Origin: Mesorhizobium mediterraneum
GTDB taxonomy: Bacteria > Pseudomonadota > Alphaproteobacteria > Rhizobiales > Rhizobiaceae
Direction of reading: 5' to 3'
DNA length: 64,000 bases
Assembly (NCBI RefSeq): GCF_002284565.1
Contig: NZ_NPKI01000015.1
Coordinates: 434,001-498,000 of the forward strand
Part shown: piece after piece, positions 1 to 7,695 of the stretch
Position numbering within the stretch: position 1 is the first letter of the stretch
Layout of the letters: each line of letters opens with the position of its first letter
Position numbers and translations under genes: made by a program
Notes under the pieces: generated by a model
The model's database searches: none
Seen by the model: only the letters and a program-made list of their open reading frames with translations
Told to the model about the DNA's origin: nothing

Positions 1-942
1 CTTCAGCAAAAAAAACTGTTCGAGATCGCAGAGATCCTGATGGCCGGGCTCACCCTCCATCGACAGCATCTCATCCGCCTTGGCGAACTTGCCGTCCGCA
101 CCGGTTGCCGCGCTGTGCAGGCGGATGGTCGAGGTCTTGGTGTGGGTGTCGATGTCATCGGATCTGACACCCTCCTTCATGACGATCGACACGCAGCCAT
201 GGGGGGAGATCACATCCTTGACGAAGAAGGCGGTCTCCGAGATCATCGGCCCCCAGCCGGCCTCGTACCAGCCGACCGAGCCATCGTCGAACAGCACCTG
301 CAGGTGGCCGTAATTGTACATCGATGGCGCGATCTCATCGCTCAGCCGCAGCCCCATGCCGCGCACCTCGACCGGCCTGGCGTCGGTGATCTGCAGCATC
401 ACGTCGAGATAGTGCACGCCGCAATCGACGATCGGCGACGTCGTCTGCATCAATTGCTTGTGCGTCTCCCAGCTATGACCGGAGGATTGCTGGTTGAGGT
501 TCATGCGGAACACGTAAGGGCCGCCGAGCTTGCGCGCCTCGGCGATCAGCCTGATCCAGGACGGATGATGGCGCAGGATGTAGCCGATCACCAGTTTTTT
601 GCCGTTGGCCTTGGCTGCCGCGACCACGCGTTTGGCGTCCGCCACCGTCGTCGCCAACGGCTTTTCGACAAAGACATGGCAGCCGGCCTCGAACGCCTTG
701 ACCGCATAGTCGGCATGGCTGTCGGAATAGGTGGCGATACAGGCGACATCGGGTTTCTCGTCGCGCAGCGCCTCGTCGAAGGAGCGCCTGATATCATAGC
801 CGGAAAGCCCGGCCGGCAACGGCACGTCCGAGCGGTTGACCAGTGCCGCGATCTGGAACCCCGGATTGGTGTGATAGGCCAGCGCATGGCTGCGGCCCAT
901 ATTGCCCAGACCGGCGACGACGACGCGAAGAGGTTCGGCCAT
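1..942 (-). CDS. Gfo/Idh/MocA family NAD(P)-dependent oxidoreductase (3' end cut by window edge)
   Basis: The first 314 codons are visible and the frame is still open at base 1, so the C-terminus is missing. The N-terminus has a Rossmann dinucleotide site (VVVAGLGNMGRSHA, about residues 7-20), then the family EKP motif in VFVEKPLATT, and DCGVHYLD, which carries the conserved His/Asp pair of the second domain. The ATG at 942 lies one base after the stop of the preceding gene, so it is the last visible member of the amino-sugar ABC operon. These enzymes oxidise or epimerise sugars and cyclitols; the substrate cannot be read from sequence. The operon context suggests an amino sugar or its derivative. 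Confidence 0.88.
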   Translation of the reverse strand, partial: MAEPLRVVVAGLGNMGRSHALAYHTNPGFQIAALVNRSDVPLPAGLSGYDIRRSFDEALRDEKPDVACIATYSDSHADYAVKAFEAGCHVFVEKPLATTVADAKRVVAAAKANGKKLVIGYILRHHPSWIRLIAEARKLGGPYVFRMNLNQQSSGHSWETHKQLMQTTSPIVDCGVHYLDVMLQITDARPVEVRGMGLRLSDEIAPSMYNYGHLQVLFDDGSVGWYEAGWGPMISETAFFVKDVISPHGCVSIVMKEGVRSDDIDTHTKTSTIRLHSAATGADGKFAKADEMLSMEGEPGHQDLCDLEQFFLLK

Positions 943-943
943 T

Positions 944-1411
944 TCAATCTGCCTTTTCTTGCCTGCGAGCTGCGAGAGCCACCATTACCTGTGGCTCGCA
1001 TTCATCTGCGACCCGCAGAGCCGCTTCTTCACTGTCGCAGCGGGCCAAAAGTCGGAAGCCATAGGCACCGACTCCTTCCTTGATCAGCGAAAGCCTATGA
1101 TCGTCAGACAAGGGATGCTCAAGATTGAGCGCCTGGGTGAACGCCTTCGACTGCTCGTCTTCCATCTGGGAATTGACGCGCCAACGAACATGACAGTTGT
1201 ATTCCTTCGGCCGGCGCTCCGCCCCGAACCGCGTCAACCAGATGGCAGCGTTGAGATAGAACTGCGGTCCCCAGGAAGACTTCTGAAGGTTTAGCAAGCA
1301 GACGGTCTCCGGCCATTCGCGGTAGAAATTCGTGGCGCGCACGCCTCGAAATCCATAGCGGCTCGCTGTCTCGACAAGGGCCTGTACGATAATCTCTCGA
1401 CCATCACTCAT
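944..1411 (-). CDS. DUF4304-like protein
   Basis: A 155-residue soluble protein whose ATG overlaps the stop of the upstream permease (ATGA), so it is translationally coupled in the sugar ABC operon. The central stretch CLLNLQKSSWGPQFYLNAAI resembles the core of DUF4304 proteins (aromatic and polar residues around LQKS-W-QFY-N). No catalytic motif, signal peptide or membrane segment is visible. A longer reading frame starts at 1606 but lies inside the permease gene and should be ignored. Its function is unknown, and its place between transport and oxidoreductase genes is unusual. The family assignment is from memory of the pattern, not a search. Confidence 0.7.
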   Translation of the reverse strand: MSDGREIIVQALVETASRYGFRGVRATNFYREWPETVCLLNLQKSSWGPQFYLNAAIWLTRFGAERRPKEYNCHVRWRVNSQMEDEQSKAFTQALNLEHPLSDDHRLSLIKEGVGAYGFRLLARCDSEEAALRVADECEPQVMVALAARRQEKAD

Positions 1412-2247
1412 TTGACGGCTCCGGAAGTGATGCCGCGGATCAGCTGCCGCGAGAAGATGACGTAGAGGATCAGCACCGGCATGATCGCCAGCGACAGTGC
1501 CGCCAGGATCGCGTTCCAGTTGGTGACGAACTGGCCGAGGAACAGCTGGGCGCCGAGCGTCACCGTCTTGGTCTCCTCCGACGGCGCCAGGATCAGCGGA
1601 AACCACAGATCATTCCAGATCGGGATCATGGTGAAGACCGCGACCGTCGCCATCGATGGCCGCACCAGCGGCAGCACCAGCCGGAAGAAGATGGTGTATT
1701 CGGACAGCCCGTCGATCCTGCCCGCATTCTTCAGATCGTCGGATACCTGCTTCATGAACTCCGACAGGATGAAGACGGCGAGCGGCAGGCCTTGCGCGGT
1801 GTAGACCAGGATCAGCGCTGTCAGCGTGTTGACCAGCCCACTCATCACCATCAGCTGCAAGATGGCGACGGTGCCAAGGCGGATCGGGATCATGATGCCG
1901 AGCGCCAGGTAAAGCCCCATCAGCGAGTTGCCGCGAAAGCGGTATTCGGACAGCGCGAAGGCCGCCATCGCGCCGAACAGCAGCACGAAGAACAGCGAAG
2001 CGACGGTGACGACGAGGCTGTTCTGGAAATAGTGGATGAAGTCGCCCTGGCCGATCACGGTGGTGTAGCCGATCAGGTCGAAGGTTTTCGGGGTCGGCGG
2101 CGCTAGCGGCGCTCCGAAGATCGCCGCGCGGGATTTAAACGAATTCACGATGACGATGATCACGGGAAACAGCGCGATCACCGTGTAGGTCAACAGCACC
2201 GCATGGGCGCCGATGGTGCGGGGCAGGGAATGGGTTGCCGTGCTCAT
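1408..2247 (-). CDS. Carbohydrate ABC transporter permease (MalG/UgpE type)
   Basis: A 279-residue inner-membrane protein with about six hydrophobic segments. It has the cytoplasmic EAA loop that docks on the ATPase (about residues 190-210, NAGRIDGLSEYTIFFRLVLP). The length and C-terminal QLIRGITSGAVK are typical of MalG-class subunits of CUT1 sugar importers. It lies downstream of the MalF-type permease and the binding protein, in the same direction. A repeat-filled gap of 208 bp separates it from the first permease. No ATP-binding subunit is present in the visible part of the operon. Confidence 0.92.
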   Translation of the reverse strand: MSTATHSLPRTIGAHAVLLTYTVIALFPVIIVIVNSFKSRAAIFGAPLAPPTPKTFDLIGYTTVIGQGDFIHYFQNSLVVTVASLFFVLLFGAMAAFALSEYRFRGNSLMGLYLALGIMIPIRLGTVAILQLMVMSGLVNTLTALILVYTAQGLPLAVFILSEFMKQVSDDLKNAGRIDGLSEYTIFFRLVLPLVRPSMATVAVFTMIPIWNDLWFPLILAPSEETKTVTLGAQLFLGQFVTNWNAILAALSLAIMPVLILYVIFSRQLIRGITSGAVK

Positions 2248-2274
2248 CCCAGAGTCTCCCGATTTTGTGCCAAG

Positions 2275-2433
2275 GCACCCCCCTCTGTCCTGCCGGACAT
2301 CTCCCCCTCAAGGGGGGAGATTGGCAGCTCCAGCCTGGCGGCTTCTCTTGCAACGTTGAAAAGTGGCGAAAGCAATGCGGCAGTCCAATCTCCCCCCTTG
2401 AGGGGGAGATGGCCGGCAGGCCAGAGGGGGGTG
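2275..2433. repeat. Complete ~159-bp palindromic MITE-like element
   Basis: Two inverted arms, each starting CACCCCCCTCTG and ending GGGAGATTGG, enclose a centre of about 60 bp. Each arm carries its own GGGGG/CCCCC hairpin. A second complete copy with a related centre is at 60816-60970; both centres share CAACGTTG and TGGCGAA. Half elements occur at 3556, 48280, 50571 and 51035. It lies between the two permease genes of one operon and would be transcribed with them. There is no coding capacity. Confidence 0.85.
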
Positions 2434-2455
2434 CTCAAGCTCAACATCTCGCCCC

Positions 2456-3379
2456 CTAAAACTGATACCGACGCAGGCGCGTCTGGACGAGGAAGAGATA
2501 GACGCAGACGCCGCCAAGGATGATCAGGAACATCATCGTGGCGATCGCCGCGCCCATGTTGGGATCGCCGACCTGCAACTGGAAACCGAAGAAGGCGCGG
2601 TAGAGGAAGGTGCCGAGAATATCGGTTGAATAATTCGGCCCGGCCAGCGCGCCTTGCGCGGTATAGATCAGGTCGAAGGCGTTGAAATTTCCGACGAAGG
2701 TCAGGATCGAGATGATGCCGATCGACGGCAGGATCAGCGGCAGCTTAATCTTCCAGAACTGCGACATGCCGGTGATGCCGTCGCATTCGGCCGCTTCGAT
2801 CACTTCCTCGGGGATCGACAGCAGCGCGGCGTAGATCAGCATCATCGGGATGCCGACGAACTGCCACACCGAGATCAGGCTGAGCGTGGTCAGCGCATAT
2901 TGCTCCTTGCCGAGCCACGGCGTGAACAGGCTTTTGAGGCCGACAATATCCATCAGGTTAGGCGCCACGCCCCACAGCGGCGACAGGATCAGCTTCCAGG
3001 CGAAGCCGACGATGACGAAGGACAGGATCGTCGGCACGAAGATCGCCGTGCGGTAGAAGGCGGAGAACCTAAGCCGCGGGCTGGACAGCAGTGCGGCCAG
3101 CAGGACGCCGATCGGGTTCTGCACGACCATGTGGATGATGAAGAACCAGACGTTGTTGCGCAGGGCGTTCCAGAAATTGACCGACCAGTTGGGATCGCCG
3201 AACAGCCTGCGGAAATTTTCGAACCCGACGAAGACCTGGGCCTGCTCGATGTTGCGAAACAGCGAGAGCTGCAGCGTGCCGGCCAGCGGCAGGATCATGA
3301 TCGCCGTATAGACCAGCACCGCCGGCGCCAGGAAGACGACGATATGCCAGCGGAACGGTCGTTTCGGTGCTGCGGCCAT
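2456..3379 (-). CDS. Carbohydrate ABC transporter permease (MalF/UgpA type)
   Basis: A 307-residue membrane protein, the upstream partner of the MalG-type permease. The N-terminus is short and basic before the first membrane span (residues 14-36). The EAA loop is clear (EEVIEAAECDGITGMSQFWK, about residues 194-213). The C-terminus ends in a span followed by TRLRRYQF. Together the two permeases form the channel of a CUT1 sugar importer. Linkage to murQ and a sugar-binding protein points to an amino-sugar or muropeptide-derived sugar as cargo (inference). Confidence 0.92.
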   Translation of the reverse strand: MAAAPKRPFRWHIVVFLAPAVLVYTAIMILPLAGTLQLSLFRNIEQAQVFVGFENFRRLFGDPNWSVNFWNALRNNVWFFIIHMVVQNPIGVLLAALLSSPRLRFSAFYRTAIFVPTILSFVIVGFAWKLILSPLWGVAPNLMDIVGLKSLFTPWLGKEQYALTTLSLISVWQFVGIPMMLIYAALLSIPEEVIEAAECDGITGMSQFWKIKLPLILPSIGIISILTFVGNFNAFDLIYTAQGALAGPNYSTDILGTFLYRAFFGFQLQVGDPNMGAAIATMMFLIILGGVCVYLFLVQTRLRRYQF

Positions 3380-3432
3380 GCGTTCGGTCCCCGCCGATCA
3401 GGTTCTTGCAATTGCCGCAAAAAGGCGCGGCG

Positions 3433-3487
3433 CCTCCCTCCCCCCTCGAGGGGAGGGTGCCTCGCGAAGCGAGGCAGGTGGGGTCGG
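3433..3487. repeat. Short GC-rich palindromic repeat, second family
   Basis: Two adjacent hairpins: CCCTC around a CTCGAG centre with GAGGG, then GCCTCGC gaa GCGAGGC. It is flanked by a GTGGGGTCGG end. A related CCCTCCCCTC...GGGGAGGG unit lies at 45941-45992. It sits in the gap between the binding-protein gene and the first permease. There is no coding capacity. Confidence 0.6.
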
Positions 3488-3555
3488 CCAAGGCAGTGCG
3501 CCATCGTGACTTCGACCGTGCCTTTCAGCAACGATGAAGCCGCGGCCTGCCTTTA

Positions 3556-3605
3556 CCGACCCCCTCTGTCGCCTTCGGCGACATCTCCCCCTCGAGGGGG
3601 GAGAT
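3556..3605. repeat. Half element of the MITE-like repeat
   Basis: The sequence CCGACCCCCTCTGTCGCC followed by a GGCGAC hairpin and a CTCCCCCTCGAGGGGGGAG palindrome matches one arm of the complete element at 2275-2433. It ends 12 bases before the stop codon of the binding-protein gene, so it lies in that gene's 3' untranslated region. It may act as a hairpin that limits read-through or protects the 3' end. Confidence 0.7.
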
Positions 3606-3616
3606 AGCGCTCGCTC

Positions 3617-4876
3617 TTACTTGCCAGCCTTATACCAGCTGTCGAGGCCGTCCTGCAGCTTCTTGGCGGCAGCTTCCGGCGTGACGGTGCCGTTGATGAC
3701 GTTGGCCGATTCAACCCACGTCTCGTTCTCGAGGTTCGGCGTGCCGCGCGACAGGATCTGATAGGTCGAGCGGATCGTCGACTTGCACTTGTCGCGCCAG
3801 GAGACGAATTCCTGTGCCAGCGGGTCTTCCATCTTCACCGGGGTGTTGTTCAGGCTGAAGAAGCCCGGCAGCGCGTTGGCGTAGATGGTGGCGAAGTCAG
3901 GCGAGGCCACCCATGTCAGGAAGGTCTTGGCCGCATCCGCGTTCTTCGACGCTGCATTGAGGCCCATGCCGATGTCGGTGTGGTCGGAGATGTAGCAGGT
4001 GTCGCCGGCCTTCTGCACCGGCGGCGGGAATGCGCCCATCTTGAACTGCGCCTGCGTGTTGAACAGGCCGATTTCCCATGAGCCGGCCGGGTAGATGGCA
4101 GCGCGGCCGAGCGTGAACAGGTTCTGGCTGTCCGGATAGGTCTGCGCCTCGAAGCCGTCGCCGAGATAGGGCTTCCACTTGGCCAGCTCTTCATATGGCG
4201 CCACCCAGTCCTTGTCGGTCAGCTTCTGTTCGCCCTTGATCAGCGCTGCGCGGCCTTCCTCGCCCTTCCAGTAGTTCGGGCCGATGTTCTGGTAGCCCAT
4301 GGTCGCGGCTTCCCAAAGGTCCTTGGTGCCCATCGCCATCGGGATGTAGGTGCCGTCGGCTTTGATCTTGTCGAGCGCGGCGTAGAACTCCTCGTTCGTC
4401 GTCGGCACCTTGATGCCGAGCTTGTCGAAAGCGTCCTTGTTGTAGATGAAGCCGTGGATGACGGAAGCCATCGGCACGCAGAAGCTCGCCTTGCCGTCGT
4501 CGGTCTGCCATGCGGCCTTGGCGACGTCGGAGAAATTCTCCATGCCGGGCAGTGTCGAGATGTCGGCGAGGTTGCCCTTCTTGAAGAGCTCCAGCGACTT
4601 GTCGAACGGGCGGCAGGTGATCAGGTCGCCCGCCGAGCCGGCGGCGAGCTTGGCGCCGAGCGCGGCGTCATATTCGGTCGGCGCCGACGGCGCGAACACC
4701 ACTTTGATGCCCGGGTTCTTGGCCTCGAAAGCCGGGATCAGCTTGTCCTTCCAAATGGCAAGGTCGTCGCCGCGCCAGCTTTCGATGTTGAGCGTTACGT
4801 CCTGGGCGTAGGCCATTCCGGCTGAGCCGAGAATGCTGGTGCCGAGAAGAAGTGCCGTCAGTAGTTTCGTTGTCAT
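3617..4876 (-). CDS. Extracellular sugar-binding protein of CUT1 ABC importer
   Basis: A 419-residue periplasmic protein with a clear signal peptide (MTTKLLTALLLGTSILGSAG, cleavage probably after AYAQ near residue 25). The mature start, DVTLNIESWRGDDLAIWKDK, and the later YPAGSWEIGLF are typical of COG1653 solute-binding proteins. It starts two bases after the murQ stop, so both share a transcript. The murQ neighbour suggests that it binds MurNAc, GlcNAc or a related oligosaccharide (inference). It should supply ligand to the permeases at 2456 and 1408. Confidence 0.92.
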   Translation of the reverse strand: MTTKLLTALLLGTSILGSAGMAYAQDVTLNIESWRGDDLAIWKDKLIPAFEAKNPGIKVVFAPSAPTEYDAALGAKLAAGSAGDLITCRPFDKSLELFKKGNLADISTLPGMENFSDVAKAAWQTDDGKASFCVPMASVIHGFIYNKDAFDKLGIKVPTTNEEFYAALDKIKADGTYIPMAMGTKDLWEAATMGYQNIGPNYWKGEEGRAALIKGEQKLTDKDWVAPYEELAKWKPYLGDGFEAQTYPDSQNLFTLGRAAIYPAGSWEIGLFNTQAQFKMGAFPPPVQKAGDTCYISDHTDIGMGLNAASKNADAAKTFLTWVASPDFATIYANALPGFFSLNNTPVKMEDPLAQEFVSWRDKCKSTIRSTYQILSRGTPNLENETWVESANVINGTVTPEAAAKKLQDGLDSWYKAGK

Positions 4877-4878
4877 GC

Positions 4879-5835
4879 TCAGTCTCCCTGTTGACCTTTT
4901 TCAGGTTCGGTTTTGAGAACAGGGGCTTTTTGCCCCATGCTCCCCTCAATCACGGAAAGGGCCGGGCGCAGTTTCTGGCCGGTCCCTTCCAGTATCTTCT
5001 CGGCCGCACCGGCGCCGGCCGCGCCGGCGGCGAGCAGAATAGCAGTCTTGACGCCGCCGCCGCTCTTCTCGAGCAGGCGCGCCGCATCCTCCTTGTCGCG
5101 CCCGCTGATGGCGGCGACGATGCTTGCTGCGCGATCGCGCAGCTTGATGTTGTCGGCCATGAGGTTGACCATGTAGCCGTCATGCACATGGCCAAGATGA
5201 ATGGCGGCCAGCGTCGAAAGCATGTTGAGCGCAATCTTCTGGGCGGTGCCGGCGCCCATGCGCGTCGAGCCGGCGATCAGCTCGGGCGGCGTTTCGAGCA
5301 CTATGGCGATGTCGGCCAGCCGAAGCAGCGGCGCATCCTTGTTGTTGGCGATGGCGATGGTTGCCGCACCCCGGCGCCTGGCGTCCTCGATCGCCCTGAC
5401 GGCATAGGGTGTCGAGCCGCTGGCCGAGACCGCGATCAAGCAGTCGCCCTCGCCGATGCCGGCATTGGCAACCGCCGCCGAGGCTTCGTCGATATTGTCT
5501 TCCGGCCCGCCGGCCAATGTCTTGAAGGCATCGTCGCCGCCGGCGATCAGTATGGCGATGCGGTCGCGCTGGATGCCGAAGGTGCCCGGCAGTTCCAGCG
5601 CATCGGCCAGCGCCATCAGTCCCGAGCTGCCGGCCGCCGCGTAAGCGAGCTTACCGCCGCTCTTCAGACGGCCGGCGATGATCTCGGCTGCTTTGGCGAT
5701 GGCGGGAATGGCGCCGCGAACCGCCTTGGCGGCCTCGATCTGCGCATTGGCCAAGGAGGAAAGGATGGCGTCCGGGGCCTGGATGTCCAGCCCCTCGGCA
5801 TTCTGGTGATGCGCTTCGGTGCGCTTCTCGGCCAT
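4879..5835 (-). CDS. murQ: N-acetylmuramic acid 6-phosphate etherase
   Basis: A 318-residue SIS-fold enzyme that cleaves the D-lactyl ether of MurNAc-6-phosphate to give GlcNAc-6-phosphate and lactate. The sugar-phosphate site is AAAGSSGLMALADALE (about residues 67-82) plus AVSASGSTPYAV. The two Glu expected from E. coli MurQ appear to be kept, in ADALELPGTFG and LAGGPEDNIDE. I chose the ATG at 5835 because it has a strong GGAGGGAA site nine bases upstream. An ATG at 5892 would add 19 residues across the predicted operator. It leads the ABC operon and diverges from the GlcNAc catabolic operon, which would take its product. Confidence 0.9.
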   Translation of the reverse strand: MAEKRTEAHHQNAEGLDIQAPDAILSSLANAQIEAAKAVRGAIPAIAKAAEIIAGRLKSGGKLAYAAAGSSGLMALADALELPGTFGIQRDRIAILIAGGDDAFKTLAGGPEDNIDEASAAVANAGIGEGDCLIAVSASGSTPYAVRAIEDARRRGAATIAIANNKDAPLLRLADIAIVLETPPELIAGSTRMGAGTAQKIALNMLSTLAAIHLGHVHDGYMVNLMADNIKLRDRAASIVAAISGRDKEDAARLLEKSGGGVKTAILLAAGAAGAGAAEKILEGTGQKLRPALSVIEGSMGQKAPVLKTEPEKGQQGD

Positions 5836-5859
5836 ACCGTTCCCTCCAATCCACAAAAC

Positions 5860-5877
5860 AATACCAAAAAAATACCA
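5860..5877. promoter_or_regulatory. Candidate GntR (NagR-type) operator for the murQ arm
   Basis: Two copies of AATACCA start at 5860 and 5871, exactly 11 bp apart, about 25 bp upstream of the murQ start. The reverse complement of the same arrangement lies in front of the other arm at 5992-6012. One more related half-site, AATACCGCTT, is at 5951. GntR regulators of GlcNAc genes bind TGGTAT-like half-sites in several proteobacteria. The regulator encoded at 6913 is the obvious candidate (inference). Confidence 0.6.
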
Positions 5878-5991
5878 CTTGTCCACACGCATTAACGGAA
5901 TCGTTGCAACCAGATCGGCCTGCCGGCAGAATGCATTGATTTTTCAGCAAAATACCGCTTAATCTTTTTGAAACAGAAATTAATCCTTGGC

Positions 5992-6012
5992 TATTGGTAC
6001 TTTATTGGTATT
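5992..6012. promoter_or_regulatory. Candidate GntR (NagR-type) operator for the nag arm
   Basis: Two direct copies of TATTGGTA start at 5992 and 6003, again 11 bp apart. They end about ten bases before the GGAGGAG ribosome-binding site of the kinase gene. The array mirrors the one at 5860-5877, so one regulator could silence both divergent arms. The position over the leader suggests repression by blocking polymerase (inference). Confidence 0.6.
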
Positions 6013-6034
6013 ATCCACCCGGAGGAGAAATCGC

Positions 6035-6916
6035 GTGAATTTCGTGCTTGGCATCGATGGCGGAGGCACCAGCTGCAGGGCGGCTCTTGCGACAGCGGGC
6101 GGCATGGTCGTCGGCCGCGCCAAGAGCGGCGCCGCCAATATCCGCACCGATCTCACCGGCGCCAGGGCCAACATCGTCGACGCGGCGAGGCAGGCCTTTG
6201 TAGCCGCCGGACAAGACCCCGAACTGATCCCGCAAACCCCGGCCATCCTAGGCCTCGCCGGCGCCAATGTCGGAACCTACAGACAGCAACTCGAAGCCAT
6301 CCTGCCGTTCAGCCAAAGCCGTGTCGAGACCGATGCCGAGATTGCGCTCGAAGGCGCGATCGGCTCCGGCGACGGCGCCATGGCCATCCTCGGCACCGGC
6401 ACCGCCTATATGGCGCGCAGACAAGGCAAATCGCGCGCCATTGGCGGCTGGGGTTTCCAGGTCGGCGACCAGGGCAGCGGCGCCCGCATCGGCCGCGACC
6501 TGCTCGAACAGACGCTCCTCGCCTATGACGGCATCCGCGAAGCGTCGCCGCTGACGCAGGCCATGCTCGCCATCTTCCGTGACAATCCCGAGGATTTGGT
6601 CGAGTTCACCACCAATGCCAAGCCCGGCGATTTCGGCGGCTTCGCGCCCAAGGTCTTCGACCATGCCGAAAAAGGCGACGCCGTCGCCAACTGGATCCTG
6701 GACAAGGCGGTCGCCGATGTCGAGGCAGCACTTGGCGTCCTCGATCTCGGCGGCGACGATCCGCTGTGCCTGCTCGGCGGGCTGGCGCCGTTTTACGGGC
6801 CGCGCCTGTCGTCGCGCTACCGGGCGCTGCTGAAGCCGCCGCTCGACGATGCGCTGGGCGGCGCGGTGCAGATGGCGGTCCGTGTCTTCGCCAAAACGGC
6901 GGAGGCAGCGCGATGA
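6035..6916 (+). CDS. nagK: BadF/BadG/BcrA/BcrD-type amino-sugar kinase (GlcNAc kinase-like)
   Basis: A 293-residue ASKHA-fold kinase. The phosphate-1 motif is GIDGGGTSCRA near the N-terminus; AILGTGTAYMA and GGWGFQVGDQGSG are the phosphate-2 and substrate loops of eukaryote-type GlcNAc kinases. The start is GTG at 6035, with GGAGGAG nine bases upstream; the ATG at 5987 lies inside the operator region. It phosphorylates GlcNAc, or possibly MurNAc or glucosamine, after import. It opens a four-gene operon with 4-base overlaps at each junction. The gene symbol follows function; orthology was not tested. Confidence 0.8.
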   Translation: MNFVLGIDGGGTSCRAALATAGGMVVGRAKSGAANIRTDLTGARANIVDAARQAFVAAGQDPELIPQTPAILGLAGANVGTYRQQLEAILPFSQSRVETDAEIALEGAIGSGDGAMAILGTGTAYMARRQGKSRAIGGWGFQVGDQGSGARIGRDLLEQTLLAYDGIREASPLTQAMLAIFRDNPEDLVEFTTNAKPGDFGGFAPKVFDHAEKGDAVANWILDKAVADVEAALGVLDLGGDDPLCLLGGLAPFYGPRLSSRYRALLKPPLDDALGGAVQMAVRVFAKTAEAAR

Positions 6917-7695
6917 GCGAGGCCGCCGACCAGATTTTCGCCACGCTGAAACAGTCCTCGCAAAGCGGCGCGCCACTCTATCTGCAGCTCAGGAAGAGCA
7001 TCGAGGACGCGGTCAATCGCGGCCTGATCGGGCCGGGCGACGCGCTGCCTTCCGAGCGTGACATCGCCAGCAAGGCCGACATTTCGCGCGTCACCGTGCG
7101 CAAGGCGGTGCAGGATCTGGTCAAAGGCGGCATCCTCGTCCAGCGCCACGGCTCCGGCACCTTCGTCGCGCCGCGCATGGAGCGCGTCGAGCAGTCGCTG
7201 TCGCGGTTGACCTCATTCACCGAAGACATGGCCCGGCGCGGCATGGTCGTGCGCTCGGCCTGGCTCGACCGCGGCCTCTATGCGCCCTCGCCGGACGAGA
7301 TGATGGTGCTCGGCCTGTCGTCGAACGAGTTGGTGGCCCGCGTGGCGCGCTTGCGCATCGCCAACGACACGCCGCTGGCGATCGAACGCGCGGCACTGTC
7401 GGCCAGCGTGCTGCCGGACCCGGCAGGAATAGGGTCCTCGCTCTACGCTGCGCTGGAAACGACCGGCCTCCGGCCGGTGCGGGCGGTGCAGCGCATTTCG
7501 GCCGCCAATCTCGGCGACAGTGACGCGCGCCTGCTCGAAGTGCCGCCCGGGATTGCCGGCCTGCACATCGAGCGTATTTCCTATCTGGCGAGCGGCAAGG
7601 TGATCGAATTCACCCGCTCCATCTACAGGGGCGACGCCTATGATTTCGTCGCCGAGCTCCGGCTGAGCGGGCCGGGCGAAGAGGGCCGGCCATGA
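6913..7695 (+). CDS. nagR: GntR/HutC family regulator, probable NagR
   Basis: A 260-residue regulator whose ATG overlaps the kinase stop (ATGA). Residues about 20-85 form the GntR winged helix (LPSERDIASKADISRVTVRK, then GGILVQRHGSGTFVAPR). Residues about 95-250 form a UTRA effector domain ending in the EFTRSIYRGDAYDFVAEL signature. UTRA domains of this type bind phosphorylated amino sugars such as GlcN-6-P or GlcNAc-6-P. Encoded within the operon, it likely controls itself and both divergent arms through the 11-bp-spaced repeats at 5860 and 5992 (inference). Confidence 0.85.
   Translation: MSEAADQIFATLKQSSQSGAPLYLQLRKSIEDAVNRGLIGPGDALPSERDIASKADISRVTVRKAVQDLVKGGILVQRHGSGTFVAPRMERVEQSLSRLTSFTEDMARRGMVVRSAWLDRGLYAPSPDEMMVLGLSSNELVARVARLRIANDTPLAIERAALSASVLPDPAGIGSSLYAALETTGLRPVRAVQRISAANLGDSDARLLEVPPGIAGLHIERISYLASGKVIEFTRSIYRGDAYDFVAELRLSGPGEEGRP

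Noticed and set aside
2654..3607. Long plus-strand frame opposite the MalF-type permease
   Set aside because: His/Asp/Arg-rich composition typical of an antisense shadow in high-GC DNA; the minus strand encodes a clear permease.
5836..5892. Start of MurQ at 5892
   Set aside because: The extra residues cross the operator repeats; the ATG at 5835 has a strong GGAGGG site.
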